Shown here piece after piece: positions 53,501-62,000 of a stretch of 64,000 bases of DNA. The stretch is from NCBI GenBank assembly GCA_020723305.1, contig DYJC01000011.1, positions 116,921 through 180,920 on the forward strand, given 5' to 3'. The notes under the pieces are model-generated. The model searched no databases, was not told where the DNA came from, and saw only the letters and a list, made by a program, of their open reading frames with translations. How positions within the stretch are numbered: position 1 is the first letter of the stretch; every line of letters begins with the position of its first letter. Source of the stretch: Desulfosudis oleivorans (GTDB taxonomy: Bacteria > Desulfobacterota > Desulfobacteria > Desulfobacterales > SURF-7). The position numbers and the translations under genes were made by a program.

Positions 53501-56500
53501 ATGTCAGACCAGCGGACGTGGACTATTACAGAGGCGCTTACCGACAACACCCGGTACTTTCTGAGGACCCAGGCGCAGGATCCGGATGGTTTGACCGGAG
53601 AGTGGTCGGAAACCGCCGCTTTCTTTACTCAGATGGCGGAAACACCGCAAACCATCAATGTGACCCTTCAGACACAAGATGGAACACCTCTTCCGGATAT
53701 CCGGATATACGCGTTCAATGAGGCAGGGTCTTATCTGGGGTTGAATGCAGATACGGACCAAAACGGCATTGCCGTGTTTAATCCTGCTGATTTTTCCCAG
53801 GGCAATGTCAAGTTCCGCGCAGAATATCTGGGTACCCGGTTCTGGTCTGGTGTGATAACCCTTCCCGGGACTTTTTCAGCAACCATTTCGATTCCGGTCG
53901 AGACGGTAACTGTTTCTGTTGCAACCGCGGCAGGACCGGCAGAAAATGTAAAAGTGTATGTTTTCACCGCGGCTGGGTCATACCTGGGTCTGAACGGAAC
54001 AACCCTCCTGGACGGCACAGTAGTGTTTACCCTTCCCGCAGGTGCTGGTTATGATTTCAGGGCTGACATCATGGGTGGCCAGTATTTCAGCCAGGACAAT
54101 GCAGTAATCAGCGGAGGCAGCAATCAGTTTTCGGTTTCTGCCGGTGGAGGATCATTCACCATAACCGTTCAGGAGAGTTCAACCGTTCCAATGGAAGGTA
54201 TCCGGGCTTACCTGTTCAGGGAAAACGGCAGTTACCTGGGGGCAAATAATGTTACTGATGGAGCGGGCAACATCTCATTTAACGTGCCTCAGGGGATATA
54301 TAAGGTTCGTGCTGATTATCTGGGCCACCAGTTCTGGAGTGCAGAAACCTTGATAAATTCGGATACAGGAATCGATCTGACCATACCCCATCAGGATATA
54401 ACCATAACCGTAAGCGGGCTCTATGATCAGGCAGCAACCCCTGTTGAAAATATTCCAGTTTATCTGTTTACGGAAGCAGGCTCATACATGAACCGGACTT
54501 TCCAGACAAATTCCGCCGGCCAGGCCGTCTTCCACCTTCCGGAAGTCTCCTACAAAGTGCGTGCCGATTATCGGGGTCTACAGTTCTGGTCCGATCCTTT
54601 TGTATTCGCGGATGAAACAATTGAGATCCCCATGGCCGATGCTGAAGTCCAGGTTGGATGGGGCGATTTTTATCTTGAAGGGGTTCGGGTATATGCATTT
54701 ACATTATCAGGCTCCTATCTGAATCTGAACCAGTCGACAGACGAAAATGGAATGGCTGTTTTCCGTCTGCCGTCTGCCGGTAATTATAAATTCAGGGCAG
54801 ATTACCAGGCCGGCCAATACTGGAGTGAGAACACAACCCTTGTTGCCGGTCAGGTCAACCAGGTACCCATCACAACCGGTGGCGGCACCTTCTCCCTTTC
54901 CGTCTTAAAAGGGGCGGATGATCCGCTGGTCGGGGTCATGTGCTATGTGTTCAGTGAATCCGGGACCTATTTTGGTACATACGGACCCACCAGCAGTGAA
55001 GGTGAGGTCTCTTTTGATCTTGCCGATGGTAACTACAATATCCGTGTGGATTACCTTGGGTATCAGTTCTGGAGTCCGGTATTGTATGATGTGCCGGAAA
55101 CCCTGTACGGAACCATTACTATTCCTCATCAGAATGTAGCCATAACCGTAAGCGGAACCTATCAGGGTACCCAACAACCGGTTTCTTCCATCCCGGTCTA
55201 TCTGTTTACACCTACCGGGAGCTACATGAATCTGAATACCCTGACGGATTCCAATGGTCAGGTGGTTTTCAATCTGCCGGATAAATCATACAAAGTCCGG
55301 GCGGATTATCGCAGCCGGCAGTTCTGGTCAGGGGAATTCATCCAGACCAATACAATTGTGGATATCCCCATGGCCGATGCTGAGGTTACTGTCTCAGGCG
55401 GTGGACAGCCGATTCCGGATATTCCGGTATATGTCTTTACCGGTTCCAATTCCTATCTGAACATGAATCAGCATACCAATACAGAAGGAAAAGCTGTTTT
55501 CAGACTACCGGCATCCGGCATCTATAAGTTCCGGGGAGATTATCAGGGCAGTAATTACTGGTCCGATGAAGTCTCTCTGGTTCAGGATCAGGTCAACCCG
55601 GCAGCCATCTCAACCGGCGGAGGACCGTTTACCTTTACGGTTCTCAAAGGGGAAAATACCCCGCTGACTGGAGCGAGTTGCTATGTTTTCAGCGAAAGCG
55701 GTACTTATCTGGGGATGAATGCGGTCACCAGCAGCGAAGGCCAGGTTTCTTTTGAACTAGCAAACGGAAACTACAAATTCAGGGTGGATTATCTTGGATA
55801 CAAGTTCTGGAGCACTGTCTACAATGTGCCGGCCATCCTGAATGATACAATGACCATCCCACATCAGGATGTCGTTGTTTCCATCAATAGTGTATTCCAG
55901 GGTGTTGCAGCACCGCTTTCGGGTGTTCCGGTCTACCTGTTTACTCAGGCCGGATCTTATATGAGCCAGACTCAGACAACAGATTCAAACGGCCAAGTGG
56001 TCTTTAATCTGCCAAACAAGGCATATAAAGTCCGGGCAGATTACCGCAATCAACAGTTCTGGTCAGGGGAATTCATCCAGACAGATACCGCTGTTGATAT
56101 CGCCATGGCCGATGCTGAAATTACGGTCACAGGAGCCGGTCAACCGCTCTTCTCCGTACCGGTATATGCGTTTACCGTATCCGGCTCCTATCTGAACATG
56201 AATCAGTCAACCAATGCCAACGGTAAAGCTTTATTCCGACTGCCGGCAGGTGCGTATAAGTTCCGGGCTGATTACCAGAACAACCAGTACTGGTCGGGAA
56301 ATGAGACGCTTGCGGCCGGTCAGGTCAATCCCATACCAATCTCGACAGGTGGTGGCGCCTTTACACTTACGGTTCTCCTTACCAGTACAGATCCACTGGT
56401 TGGAGCGCGATGTTATGCCTTCAGCGCGCAAGGATCGTACCTGGGAATGTCCGGTACCACCGATACCAATGGGCAAGTCACCTTCAACCTTGCGGATGGT

Positions 56501-57085
56501 AATTACAAATACAGAGTCGATTATCTGGGTTACCAATTCTGGACCGGTATCTACTCGGTACCGGATACCCTGTCAGACAATTACCTGATCGCGCATCAGG
56601 ATGTCGTGGTTACTGTAGAAGGGTTGTATCAGTCAACCCCAGCGCCCCTATCCGGAGTAAAAGTCTATCTGTTTACATCCGGTGGTTCTTACATGAGTCA
56701 GAACAAGACAACCGATGCCAATGGCCAGGTGACTTTTAATCTGCCTGCTGTTGCATACAAAGTGCGGGCTGATTATCTCGGCTACCAGTTCTGGTCTACT
56801 CCTTTCACCGCAGAGGATGTCGCCGTAACCATCAATCAGGGACTTGCCAGGGTGCATGTAACCCGTTCAGGATCGGATGTCCAAAATGCACGGGTCTATC
56901 TCTTTACCGGTGCGGGTTCTTACATGAACTGGAATAAATACACCGATACCCTCGGAGTTGCTGAATTTCTTATACCGGACAGGGCTTATAAGTTCCGTGC
57001 AGATAAAGATGGAAAGCAGGTTTATAGTGCGGTGGTTACTATAACACCGAGTGTTGAAAATATGGTGGAGATTGGATTGCAGTAA
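50576..57085 (+). CDS. Giant secreted multi-repeat protein (2169 residues)
   Basis: A signal peptide with a hydrophobic core (IISIIILSLSHLF) ends near NANAAES (~34). Residues ~35-460 form a beta-rich module (LDYFITKNVYGDDAFT, GRDGIRDFLSIAG) that I recall from large deltaproteobacterial proteins. Then come: a cadherin/Ig-like domain (~462-550); thrombospondin-3-like calcium repeats (~553-600, DTDGDSLNDDWEM, DYDNDGISDYMEYLLGTDP); four fibronectin-III-like units (~601-1020); and fourteen carboxypeptidase-regulatory-like beta-domains (1024-2169) around GSYLGLN/GSYMN. No PEP-CTERM, LPXTG or autotransporter end is visible. Likely an extracellular structural protein or adhesin. It is preceded by GGGAACAAAAT and coupled to the transglutaminase-like gene. 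Confidence 0.88.
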   Translation: MSRLFTIRHITTIISIIILSLSHLFPGNANAAESLCAEVKLEIKQEVSLERQAFLAHMKINNGLTNISLEDVDIDVNFTDEDGNPVVASFDPNADPETTGARFWIRVDSMENINNVDGSGRVSPSASADIYWLIIPVPGAADSRPQGKLYYVGATLTYTIGGEENVTKVTPDYIYVKPMPELMLDYFITKNVYGDDAFTTQTEPSVPFTLGLRVKNTGSGIAKNLKIDSAQPKIKENAQGLLIGFAIEKCMVDDKPAANTLLANLGDIEPSTSGMARWIMTCSLSGEFVSFGATVSHSDELGGELTSIIKQENIHTHFLVRDVLTDFPGRDGIRDFLSIAGSSYKLFESDSEDSDVTNLSSSSSIQFQKTSGTEIFYTLSTNPQTGFVIIKLPDPRNGQMILKSITSAGGKQIKDENFWLSKERKANPADGWNHFINLFDVNPASNYTVVFDDPGTMPQAPVMAFIPDRSVIEGQEISFLVEASDPNGTIPVLSAPSLPVGASFTDQGNGTGIFRWTPSTGQAGIYNNSFTASDGILADTKRAMITVNSHDDTDGDSLNDDWEMAHFGTLDRDGTGDYDNDGISDYMEYLLGTDPTRKDTPPSVPVILSPAAGDEITSLTPVLTIENSTDPDSDVLTYDFEIFTDETLSQKVATYSGVTEGAGNTSATVSPALSENTSYVFRVRASDGVARSQWAYGSFLVNTANSAPSAFYISYPKNGTDVNSLTPMVQVSAANDPDRDLLTYNFEIYADSQMANLVASASFTPEPSDRFISWTVNQTLTDGSDYYFRATASDGNGAQTATALSMFSVNTGNHAPAIPVISSPVAQSEQSSLSVDLVVHNSTDGDGDTVTYLFEIDTAATFDSTGKIISGPIPEGNSQTTFHTTGLTDNTMYYFRVKASDGVTESPWALGSFFVNTHNEAPQKVILENPGDLSWVTTLTPVLSAAPAMDPDGDTLSYRFEVYLDPELTNLAAEGMSDQRTWTITEALTDNTRYFLRTQAQDPDGLTGEWSETAAFFTQMAETPQTINVTLQTQDGTPLPDIRIYAFNEAGSYLGLNADTDQNGIAVFNPADFSQGNVKFRAEYLGTRFWSGVITLPGTFSATISIPVETVTVSVATAAGPAENVKVYVFTAAGSYLGLNGTTLLDGTVVFTLPAGAGYDFRADIMGGQYFSQDNAVISGGSNQFSVSAGGGSFTITVQESSTVPMEGIRAYLFRENGSYLGANNVTDGAGNISFNVPQGIYKVRADYLGHQFWSAETLINSDTGIDLTIPHQDITITVSGLYDQAATPVENIPVYLFTEAGSYMNRTFQTNSAGQAVFHLPEVSYKVRADYRGLQFWSDPFVFADETIEIPMADAEVQVGWGDFYLEGVRVYAFTLSGSYLNLNQSTDENGMAVFRLPSAGNYKFRADYQAGQYWSENTTLVAGQVNQVPITTGGGTFSLSVLKGADDPLVGVMCYVFSESGTYFGTYGPTSSEGEVSFDLADGNYNIRVDYLGYQFWSPVLYDVPETLYGTITIPHQNVAITVSGTYQGTQQPVSSIPVYLFTPTGSYMNLNTLTDSNGQVVFNLPDKSYKVRADYRSRQFWSGEFIQTNTIVDIPMADAEVTVSGGGQPIPDIPVYVFTGSNSYLNMNQHTNTEGKAVFRLPASGIYKFRGDYQGSNYWSDEVSLVQDQVNPAAISTGGGPFTFTVLKGENTPLTGASCYVFSESGTYLGMNAVTSSEGQVSFELANGNYKFRVDYLGYKFWSTVYNVPAILNDTMTIPHQDVVVSINSVFQGVAAPLSGVPVYLFTQAGSYMSQTQTTDSNGQVVFNLPNKAYKVRADYRNQQFWSGEFIQTDTAVDIAMADAEITVTGAGQPLFSVPVYAFTVSGSYLNMNQSTNANGKALFRLPAGAYKFRADYQNNQYWSGNETLAAGQVNPIPISTGGGAFTLTVLLTSTDPLVGARCYAFSAQGSYLGMSGTTDTNGQVTFNLADGNYKYRVDYLGYQFWTGIYSVPDTLSDNYLIAHQDVVVTVEGLYQSTPAPLSGVKVYLFTSGGSYMSQNKTTDANGQVTFNLPAVAYKVRADYLGYQFWSTPFTAEDVAVTINQGLARVHVTRSGSDVQNARVYLFTGAGSYMNWNKYTDTLGVAEFLIPDRAYKFRADKDGKQVYSAVVTITPSVENMVEIGLQ
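52378..53640 (+). repeat. Four fibronectin-III-like coding repeats
   Basis: Four units of about 105 residues, each running from a P-x-I-x-x-P start through DPDxDxLTYxFEI to a YxFRVxASDG and F-x-VNT end. They lie head to tail between the calcium-binding block and the carboxypeptidase-regulatory-like array of the giant protein. The units are clearly divergent at nucleotide level. Confidence 0.75.
53644..57082 (+). repeat. Fourteen-domain coding repeat array with a three-domain super-period (~735 bp)
   Basis: Each domain has the pattern V-Y-x-F-T-x-x-G-S-Y-[LM], then T-D-x-x-G-x-x-x-F, and K-[VF]-R-[AV]-D-Y-x-x-x-x-[FY]-W-S. Domains 2-13 form four triplets; the same position in successive triplets recurs after 735, 738, 735 and 732 bp (measured at the Ser codon of GSY: 53978, 54713, 55451, 56186, 56918). 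One domain precedes the triplets and one follows them. Confidence 0.85.
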
Positions 57086-57092
57086 AAAGAGA

Positions 57093-57288
57093 ACCACAGA
57101 GACACGGAGAACACAGAGAGAATAATAATTTATACCGGCCGGAGATACGGCCGGTATAAACAAATCCAGGCTACGCCGGATGTACAAAAAGTATGTATGT
57201 CCAAAGAAAACATGGTTTTTTTATTTTCCGCTTGTCTCAGCGGAAAATAAAACCAAAAATATCTCTGTGTCCTCTGTGTCTCTGTGGT
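57093..57288. repeat. MITE-like element, family B, unit 1 (196 bp)
   Basis: Terminal inverted repeats ACCACAGAGACACGGAG and CTCTGTGTCTCTGTGGT. Two internal hairpins: ACCGGCC/GGCCGGT around GGAGATAC, and TTTATTTTCCGC paired with GCGGAAAATAAA. The centre differs from units 2 and 3. It lies between the giant protein gene and the GxxExxY gene. Confidence 0.85.
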
Positions 57289-57311
57289 GAAAAGCATTTT
57301 ATTTTGAAAAA

Positions 57312-57683
57312 ATGACCATTAATGAACTCACAGGATTAGTGATCGGGGCCGCCATAGAAGTACACAAAGCCCTTGGGCCGGGCCTGTTGGAATCTGCATA
57401 TGAAAAGTGCCTGAGTATTGAACTCAATGAAAGAAATGTTGCCCATGAAAGACAAAAGGAACTGCTGGTTGAATATAAAGGGCGTAAACTTGATTGCGGG
57501 TACAGGCTGGACTTGATGTTTCCAGGCAAATTGATTGTTGAGCTGAAAGCGTGTGAAAGTCTGATGCCCATACATGAAGCGCAACTGATGACATATTTGA
57601 AATTGACTAAAATTCAAACCGGCCTTCTGATTAATTTCAATGTACCGGTATTAAAGGATGGAATTAAACGAATAAAAATGTAA
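57312..57683 (+). CDS. GxxExxY protein (PD-(D/E)XK nuclease-like family)
   Basis: 123 residues, full length for the family. The naming motif G24-LL-E27-SA-Y30 is present in ALGPGLLESAYEKCL, and the nuclease-like residues are in YRLDLMF (D67) and LIVELKA (E77, K79). The family is widespread and functionally undefined; a PD-(D/E)XK nuclease fold is generally assumed. The ATG at 57312 lies 24 bp after the right end of family B unit 1, and a further family B end (57704-57720) stands 21 bp after the stop, so the gene is bracketed by element ends. It may belong to a mobile element. Confidence 0.88.
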   Translation: MTINELTGLVIGAAIEVHKALGPGLLESAYEKCLSIELNERNVAHERQKELLVEYKGRKLDCGYRLDLMFPGKLIVELKACESLMPIHEAQLMTYLKLTKIQTGLLINFNVPVLKDGIKRIKM

Positions 57684-57703
57684 TTTGTCCAAACAACTCT
57701 GAA

Positions 57704-57720
57704 CCCTCTGTGTCTCTGTG
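57704..57720. repeat. Isolated family B element end
   Basis: CCCTCTGTGTCTCTGTG matches the right terminal repeat of the family B units, without the hairpin that normally precedes it. Together with the left end at 57093 it would bound a 628-bp segment containing unit 1 and the GxxExxY gene. Confidence 0.7.
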
Positions 57721-57733
57721 ATAAAAAAATAAA

Positions 57734-57935
57734 ACCACAGAGACACAGAGTGCACAGAGGGAATAAAATTATTACCGGCCGGAGATACGGCCGGTAATAA
57801 AAATCAGGCTATGCGATAGCTGAATCAAATGAATAAAATGTAATTTGCCCGGAGGGCTGTGTTTTTTTATTTTCCGCCTGTCTCAGCGGAAAATAAAACC
57901 AAAAAATATCTCTGTGCCCTCCGTGTCTCTGTGGT
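57734..57935. repeat. MITE-like element, family B, unit 2 (202 bp)
   Basis: Left end ACCACAGAGACACAGAG; right end CTCCGTGTCTCTGTGGT. Internal hairpins as in unit 1. Its centre holds a 27-bp string (57824-57850) that matches the 3' end of the GxxExxY gene at 57663-57690 with three mismatches and one indel. It is nearly identical to unit 3. Confidence 0.87.
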
Positions 57936-57947
57936 AAAAAAAATAAA

Positions 57948-58148
57948 ACCACAGAGACACAGAGTACCCAGAGGGAATGATATTATTACCGGCCGGAGAT
58001 ACGGCCGGTAATAAAAACCAGGCTATGCGATAGCTGAATCAAATGAATAAAATGTAATTTGCCCAGAGGGCTGTGTTTTTTTATTTTCCGCCTGTCTCAG
58101 CGGAAAATAAAACCAAAAATATCTCTGTGCCCTCCGTGTCTCTGTGGT
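57948..58148. repeat. MITE-like element, family B, unit 3 (201 bp)
   Basis: Same structure and almost the same sequence as unit 2, 12 bp after it, with the gene-like string at 58038-58064. Together units 2 and 3 fill most of the 501-bp gap 57684-58184, which has no gene. Confidence 0.87.
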
Positions 58149-58184
58149 GAAAAATTAAAGTCTCTATGATGAAAAATTGAAATT

Positions 58185-59021
58185 ATGAAACAGAAAATAA
58201 TAACAGTTACTATCATTTTAATGCTAATTCCTATTATATCTTATGCGAAGGTGATTGCGCCTATCAGTTCCGTAACATCCACGCTTCAAAAGTATAAACA
58301 AGATAAACTATTTCTTATTGATACCCGTTCAAAAGAAGCATACGACAAAATCAGAATCCCAGGCTCCTTGAATTTTCCTCTTCACGCGATCAAAACCAAG
58401 CCGTTCCTAAAAACCAAACCTGTTGTTCTCATCAACAACGGCTTTTCCACCGCTCTTTTAAAACAGGAATGCAGCAATCTGAATCAAAAAGGTTTCAAAG
58501 CCTCGGTTCTGACCGGAGGCCTTACTACCTGGAGACATCAAAATGGTCCGCTGGAAGGGGACCTCATCGAAGCGAACACATTCAGCCTGGTTTCACCCCA
58601 GGATCTTTTCACCGAAAAGACATCAGGTGATATAATTGTTATCGATGCTTCCAAGAAACCGGATCAAGGAATCAAAAAACAATTTCCCGAAGCACATAAT
58701 CTATCATCCCTATGTGATAATTATCCCTCCAATCTCTGTGCCTCTGTGGTGAATCAAATTAAAACAAGACCAGATTCATCCATCCTCATCCTCAACCAGG
58801 ATGGAAAAGAATATGAAACCATAGAAAACTTATTCTCAAAAGCCAACATCGGCCCTCTCTTTTTTCTCGAAGGAGGGCTGAACAGTTATGAAACATACTT
58901 GGAACATCTTTCTCTTTCACAAAAACCCAGAGAGGAGAGACTGAAAACCATTGGAAATTGTAATACCTGTGGGAAAAAAGACAGCGAAAATGAAAACAAG
59001 TTAAATGAAAAAGAACAATGA
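58185..59021 (+). CDS. Exported tandem rhodanese-like protein without catalytic cysteines
   Basis: 278 residues. A signal peptide (IITVTIILMLIPIISYAK) is followed by a rhodanese domain at ~25-130 (LFLIDTRSKEAYDKIRIPGS, VLTGGLTTWR) and a second, more diverged one at ~135-250 (IIVIDASK, LFFLEGGLNSYETY). At the catalytic positions, where the family has Cys, the sequences read VVLINNGFS and ILILNQDG, so sulfurtransferase activity is unlikely. A C-terminal tail has NCNTCG and is rich in Glu, Lys and Asn. It may be a binding or scaffold protein in the periplasm. It starts 37 bp after family B unit 3. Confidence 0.8.
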   Translation: MKQKIITVTIILMLIPIISYAKVIAPISSVTSTLQKYKQDKLFLIDTRSKEAYDKIRIPGSLNFPLHAIKTKPFLKTKPVVLINNGFSTALLKQECSNLNQKGFKASVLTGGLTTWRHQNGPLEGDLIEANTFSLVSPQDLFTEKTSGDIIVIDASKKPDQGIKKQFPEAHNLSSLCDNYPSNLCASVVNQIKTRPDSSILILNQDGKEYETIENLFSKANIGPLFFLEGGLNSYETYLEHLSLSQKPREERLKTIGNCNTCGKKDSENENKLNEKEQ

Positions 59022-59097
59022 AACAAATAATGTGAAAAGCATTTGAATTGGTTTTAAACTATAAAACTATTTAAACAATAAACAAACAGAGGAACTC

Positions 59098-62000
59098 ATG
59101 TCTGTAAAACGTCAATCAGCAACCGCAGCCCTGTCCAACCCGGATTATCATCAACCTGATTTTCGAAGAATGGGAAGGACTACCAGTTTCATTATCTATC
59201 TGATGATTATATTGAATTTTTTAGTCTTATCATCAGGGATTGCCAAAGCAGACAATCTTCTTATTTCCACAAACACCACGATAGAAGAAAACGATACAAC
59301 ATATGATAACCATTCCATAACTGTTGATGCGTGCACCTTGACGATAAAAGGGTTTCATCAATTTGAAAACATATCGCTTATCAATGGGGCAAATGTGACC
59401 CATGTTTCCAATAGTACCACGCAGCAATATATTTTAGATATTGGAATTACAGGTAACCTGACAATTGAATCCGGTTCTACAATTGACGTTAACGGGCGGG
59501 GTTATTCAGGTGACTATGGCTCTGGTAAAGGAGCTCAAGGGGACAGTGGTGGAGGTGGAGCCGGTCATGGCGGAAATGGGGGAAGTGGTTCAGAAGGAAC
59601 CGGTGGCTCTTCCTATGATGCAATAGGTAATCCATCCCAGATCGGCAGTGGTGGCGGTCGCTCAACCTACGGTACAGATAGAGCCGGTGGAAAGGGTGGT
59701 GGCGGAATCAAACTTAATGTTGCCGGGACATTGACCAATAATGGTGCAATTCGGGCTAATGGAGCTACAAGTGCATTTACAACAGGATACAGTGGCGGTG
59801 GCGGGTCAGGTGGTTTTATTAATTTGACAGTCGGTGCGCTTGCCGGATCTGGATCAATAACAGCAAATGGCGGTAGCGCAGGATATGTGGCTAACGGCGG
59901 CGGCGGAGCTGGTGGAAGAATTGCGATTTTTTACAATTCAAACACTTTTACAGGAACAGTTTCTGCTTTTGGTGGTGCAGGTAAACAGTATGGTGCTTGC
60001 GGAAGTATCTATCTCAAATCTGATGCAACCGGAGTGGATCAGGTCATATATGACAACAATAACAATTATGGTGCAGTAAATTATGTTTCCGGAACCTTTC
60101 CGGACCTGATTGTCCGGAATAAAGTCTTTTTATATGCTGATCAGAAAATTACGGCCGAGAACCTTACCATATCAATAGGTTCGTATCTCAGACATTCTGC
60201 AAACAGTACCACCCAGCAATACAAACTTGATATCGAGGTTACCGAAAATCTGACTATAGATTCAACCTCTTTTATAGATGCTAGTGGTCGTGGTTATGCT
60301 AGTGATAATGGCCCTGGTAAAGGAGCTCAAGGGGACAGTGGTGGAGGTGGAGCCGGTCATGGCGGTAATGGTGGGAGTGGGGTGGAAGGGGTCGGTGGAT
60401 CATCCTATGACCAAGTGGCTGATCCATCCCAAATCGGCAGTGGTGGTGGTCGCTCAACCTATGGTACAGACAGAGTCGGTGGAAATGGTGGTGGTGGAAT
60501 CAAACTCAATGTTGCCGGTATATTGACCAATAATGGTGCAATTCGGGCTAATGGAGCTACAAGTGCATTTACAACAGGATACAGTGGCGGTGGCGGGTCA
60601 GGTGGTTTTATTAATTTGACAGTCGGTGCGCTTGCCGGATCTGGATCAATAACAGCAAATGGCGGTAGCGCAGGATATGTGGCTAACGGCGGCGGTGGAG
60701 CTGGTGGAAGAATTGCGATTTTTTACAATTCAAACACTCTTACAGGAACAGTTTCTGCTTTTGGTGGTGCAGGTAAACAGTATGGTGCCTGCGGAAGTGT
60801 CTATCTCAAATCTGATGCAACCGGAGTGGATCAGATAATATATGATAACAATAATAACTATGGTTCAGCAAATTTTGTTTCTGGAACCTTTCCGGACCTG
60901 ATTGCCCGGAATAAAGCCCTTCTATATGCGGATCAGAAAATTACGGCTGAGAATATTACCATATCAACAGGTTCATATTTTAGACATTCTGCAAATACCA
61001 CCACACAACAATACAGCCTTGATATCGAAGTGATCGGAAATCTAACTGTTGATTCGACTTCATTTATTGATGGAGATGGCCGGGGTTATTCAGGTGACTA
61101 TGGCTCTGGTAAAGGAGCTCAAGGGGACAGTGGTGGAGGTGGAGCCGGTCATGGCGGAAATGGGGGAAGTGGTTCAGAAGGAACCGGTGGCTCTTCCTAT
61201 GATGCAATAGGTAATCCATCCCAGATCGGCAGTGGTGGCGGTCGCTCAACCTACGGTACAGATAGAGCCGGTGGAAAGGGTGGTGGTGGAATCAAGCTCA
61301 GTGTTGTTGGGATACTGACCAACAATGGTGCGATTCGAGCTAATGGAAATACTAGTAGCTACGCAACAGGATACAGTGGTGGTGGCGGGTCAGGTGGTTT
61401 TATCCATTTGACAGTCGGTGAACTTGCCGGATCTGGATCGATAACAGCAAATGGCGGTAGCGCAGGATATGTGGCTAACGGTGGCGGTGGAGCCGGTGGA
61501 AGAATTGCGATATACTACAATTCCAATACTTTTTCCGGAACGACATCCGCTTATGGCGGTGCCGGAAAACAATATGGTGCTTGTGGAACTATCTATTATA
61601 AATCCGAAGCAAATTTAATAGACGAGATAATATACGATAACAACTCTCACTCCGGAGCTTGGAATACAGATTCAGGCACCTTTCCCAATGTGATTATTCG
61701 AAACGGAGTAGTTTGGGGACCAAGTCAAAAAGCTAAAGTGAACAATCTCACATTATTAAACAATTCATTTATCAGGCATTCTGCCAATAGTACCACACAG
61801 CAATACAGTCTTGATGTCAATGTTGTCGGAGATCTGACTGTGGATTCAACCTCTTTGATAGATGTGGATGGTCGGGGTTATTCAGGTAACTACGGCCCTG
61901 GTAAAGGAGCTCAAGGGTCCACTGGTGGAGGTGGAGCCGGTCACGGCGGAAATGGGGGAAGTGGTTCAGAAGGAACCGGTGGCTCCTCCTATGATGCAAT

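Noticed and set aside
57093..58148. A CRISPR array in the repeat cluster
   Set aside because: The units are about 200 bp with terminal inverted repeats and internal hairpins, and lack short direct repeats with unique spacers; no cas gene is present.
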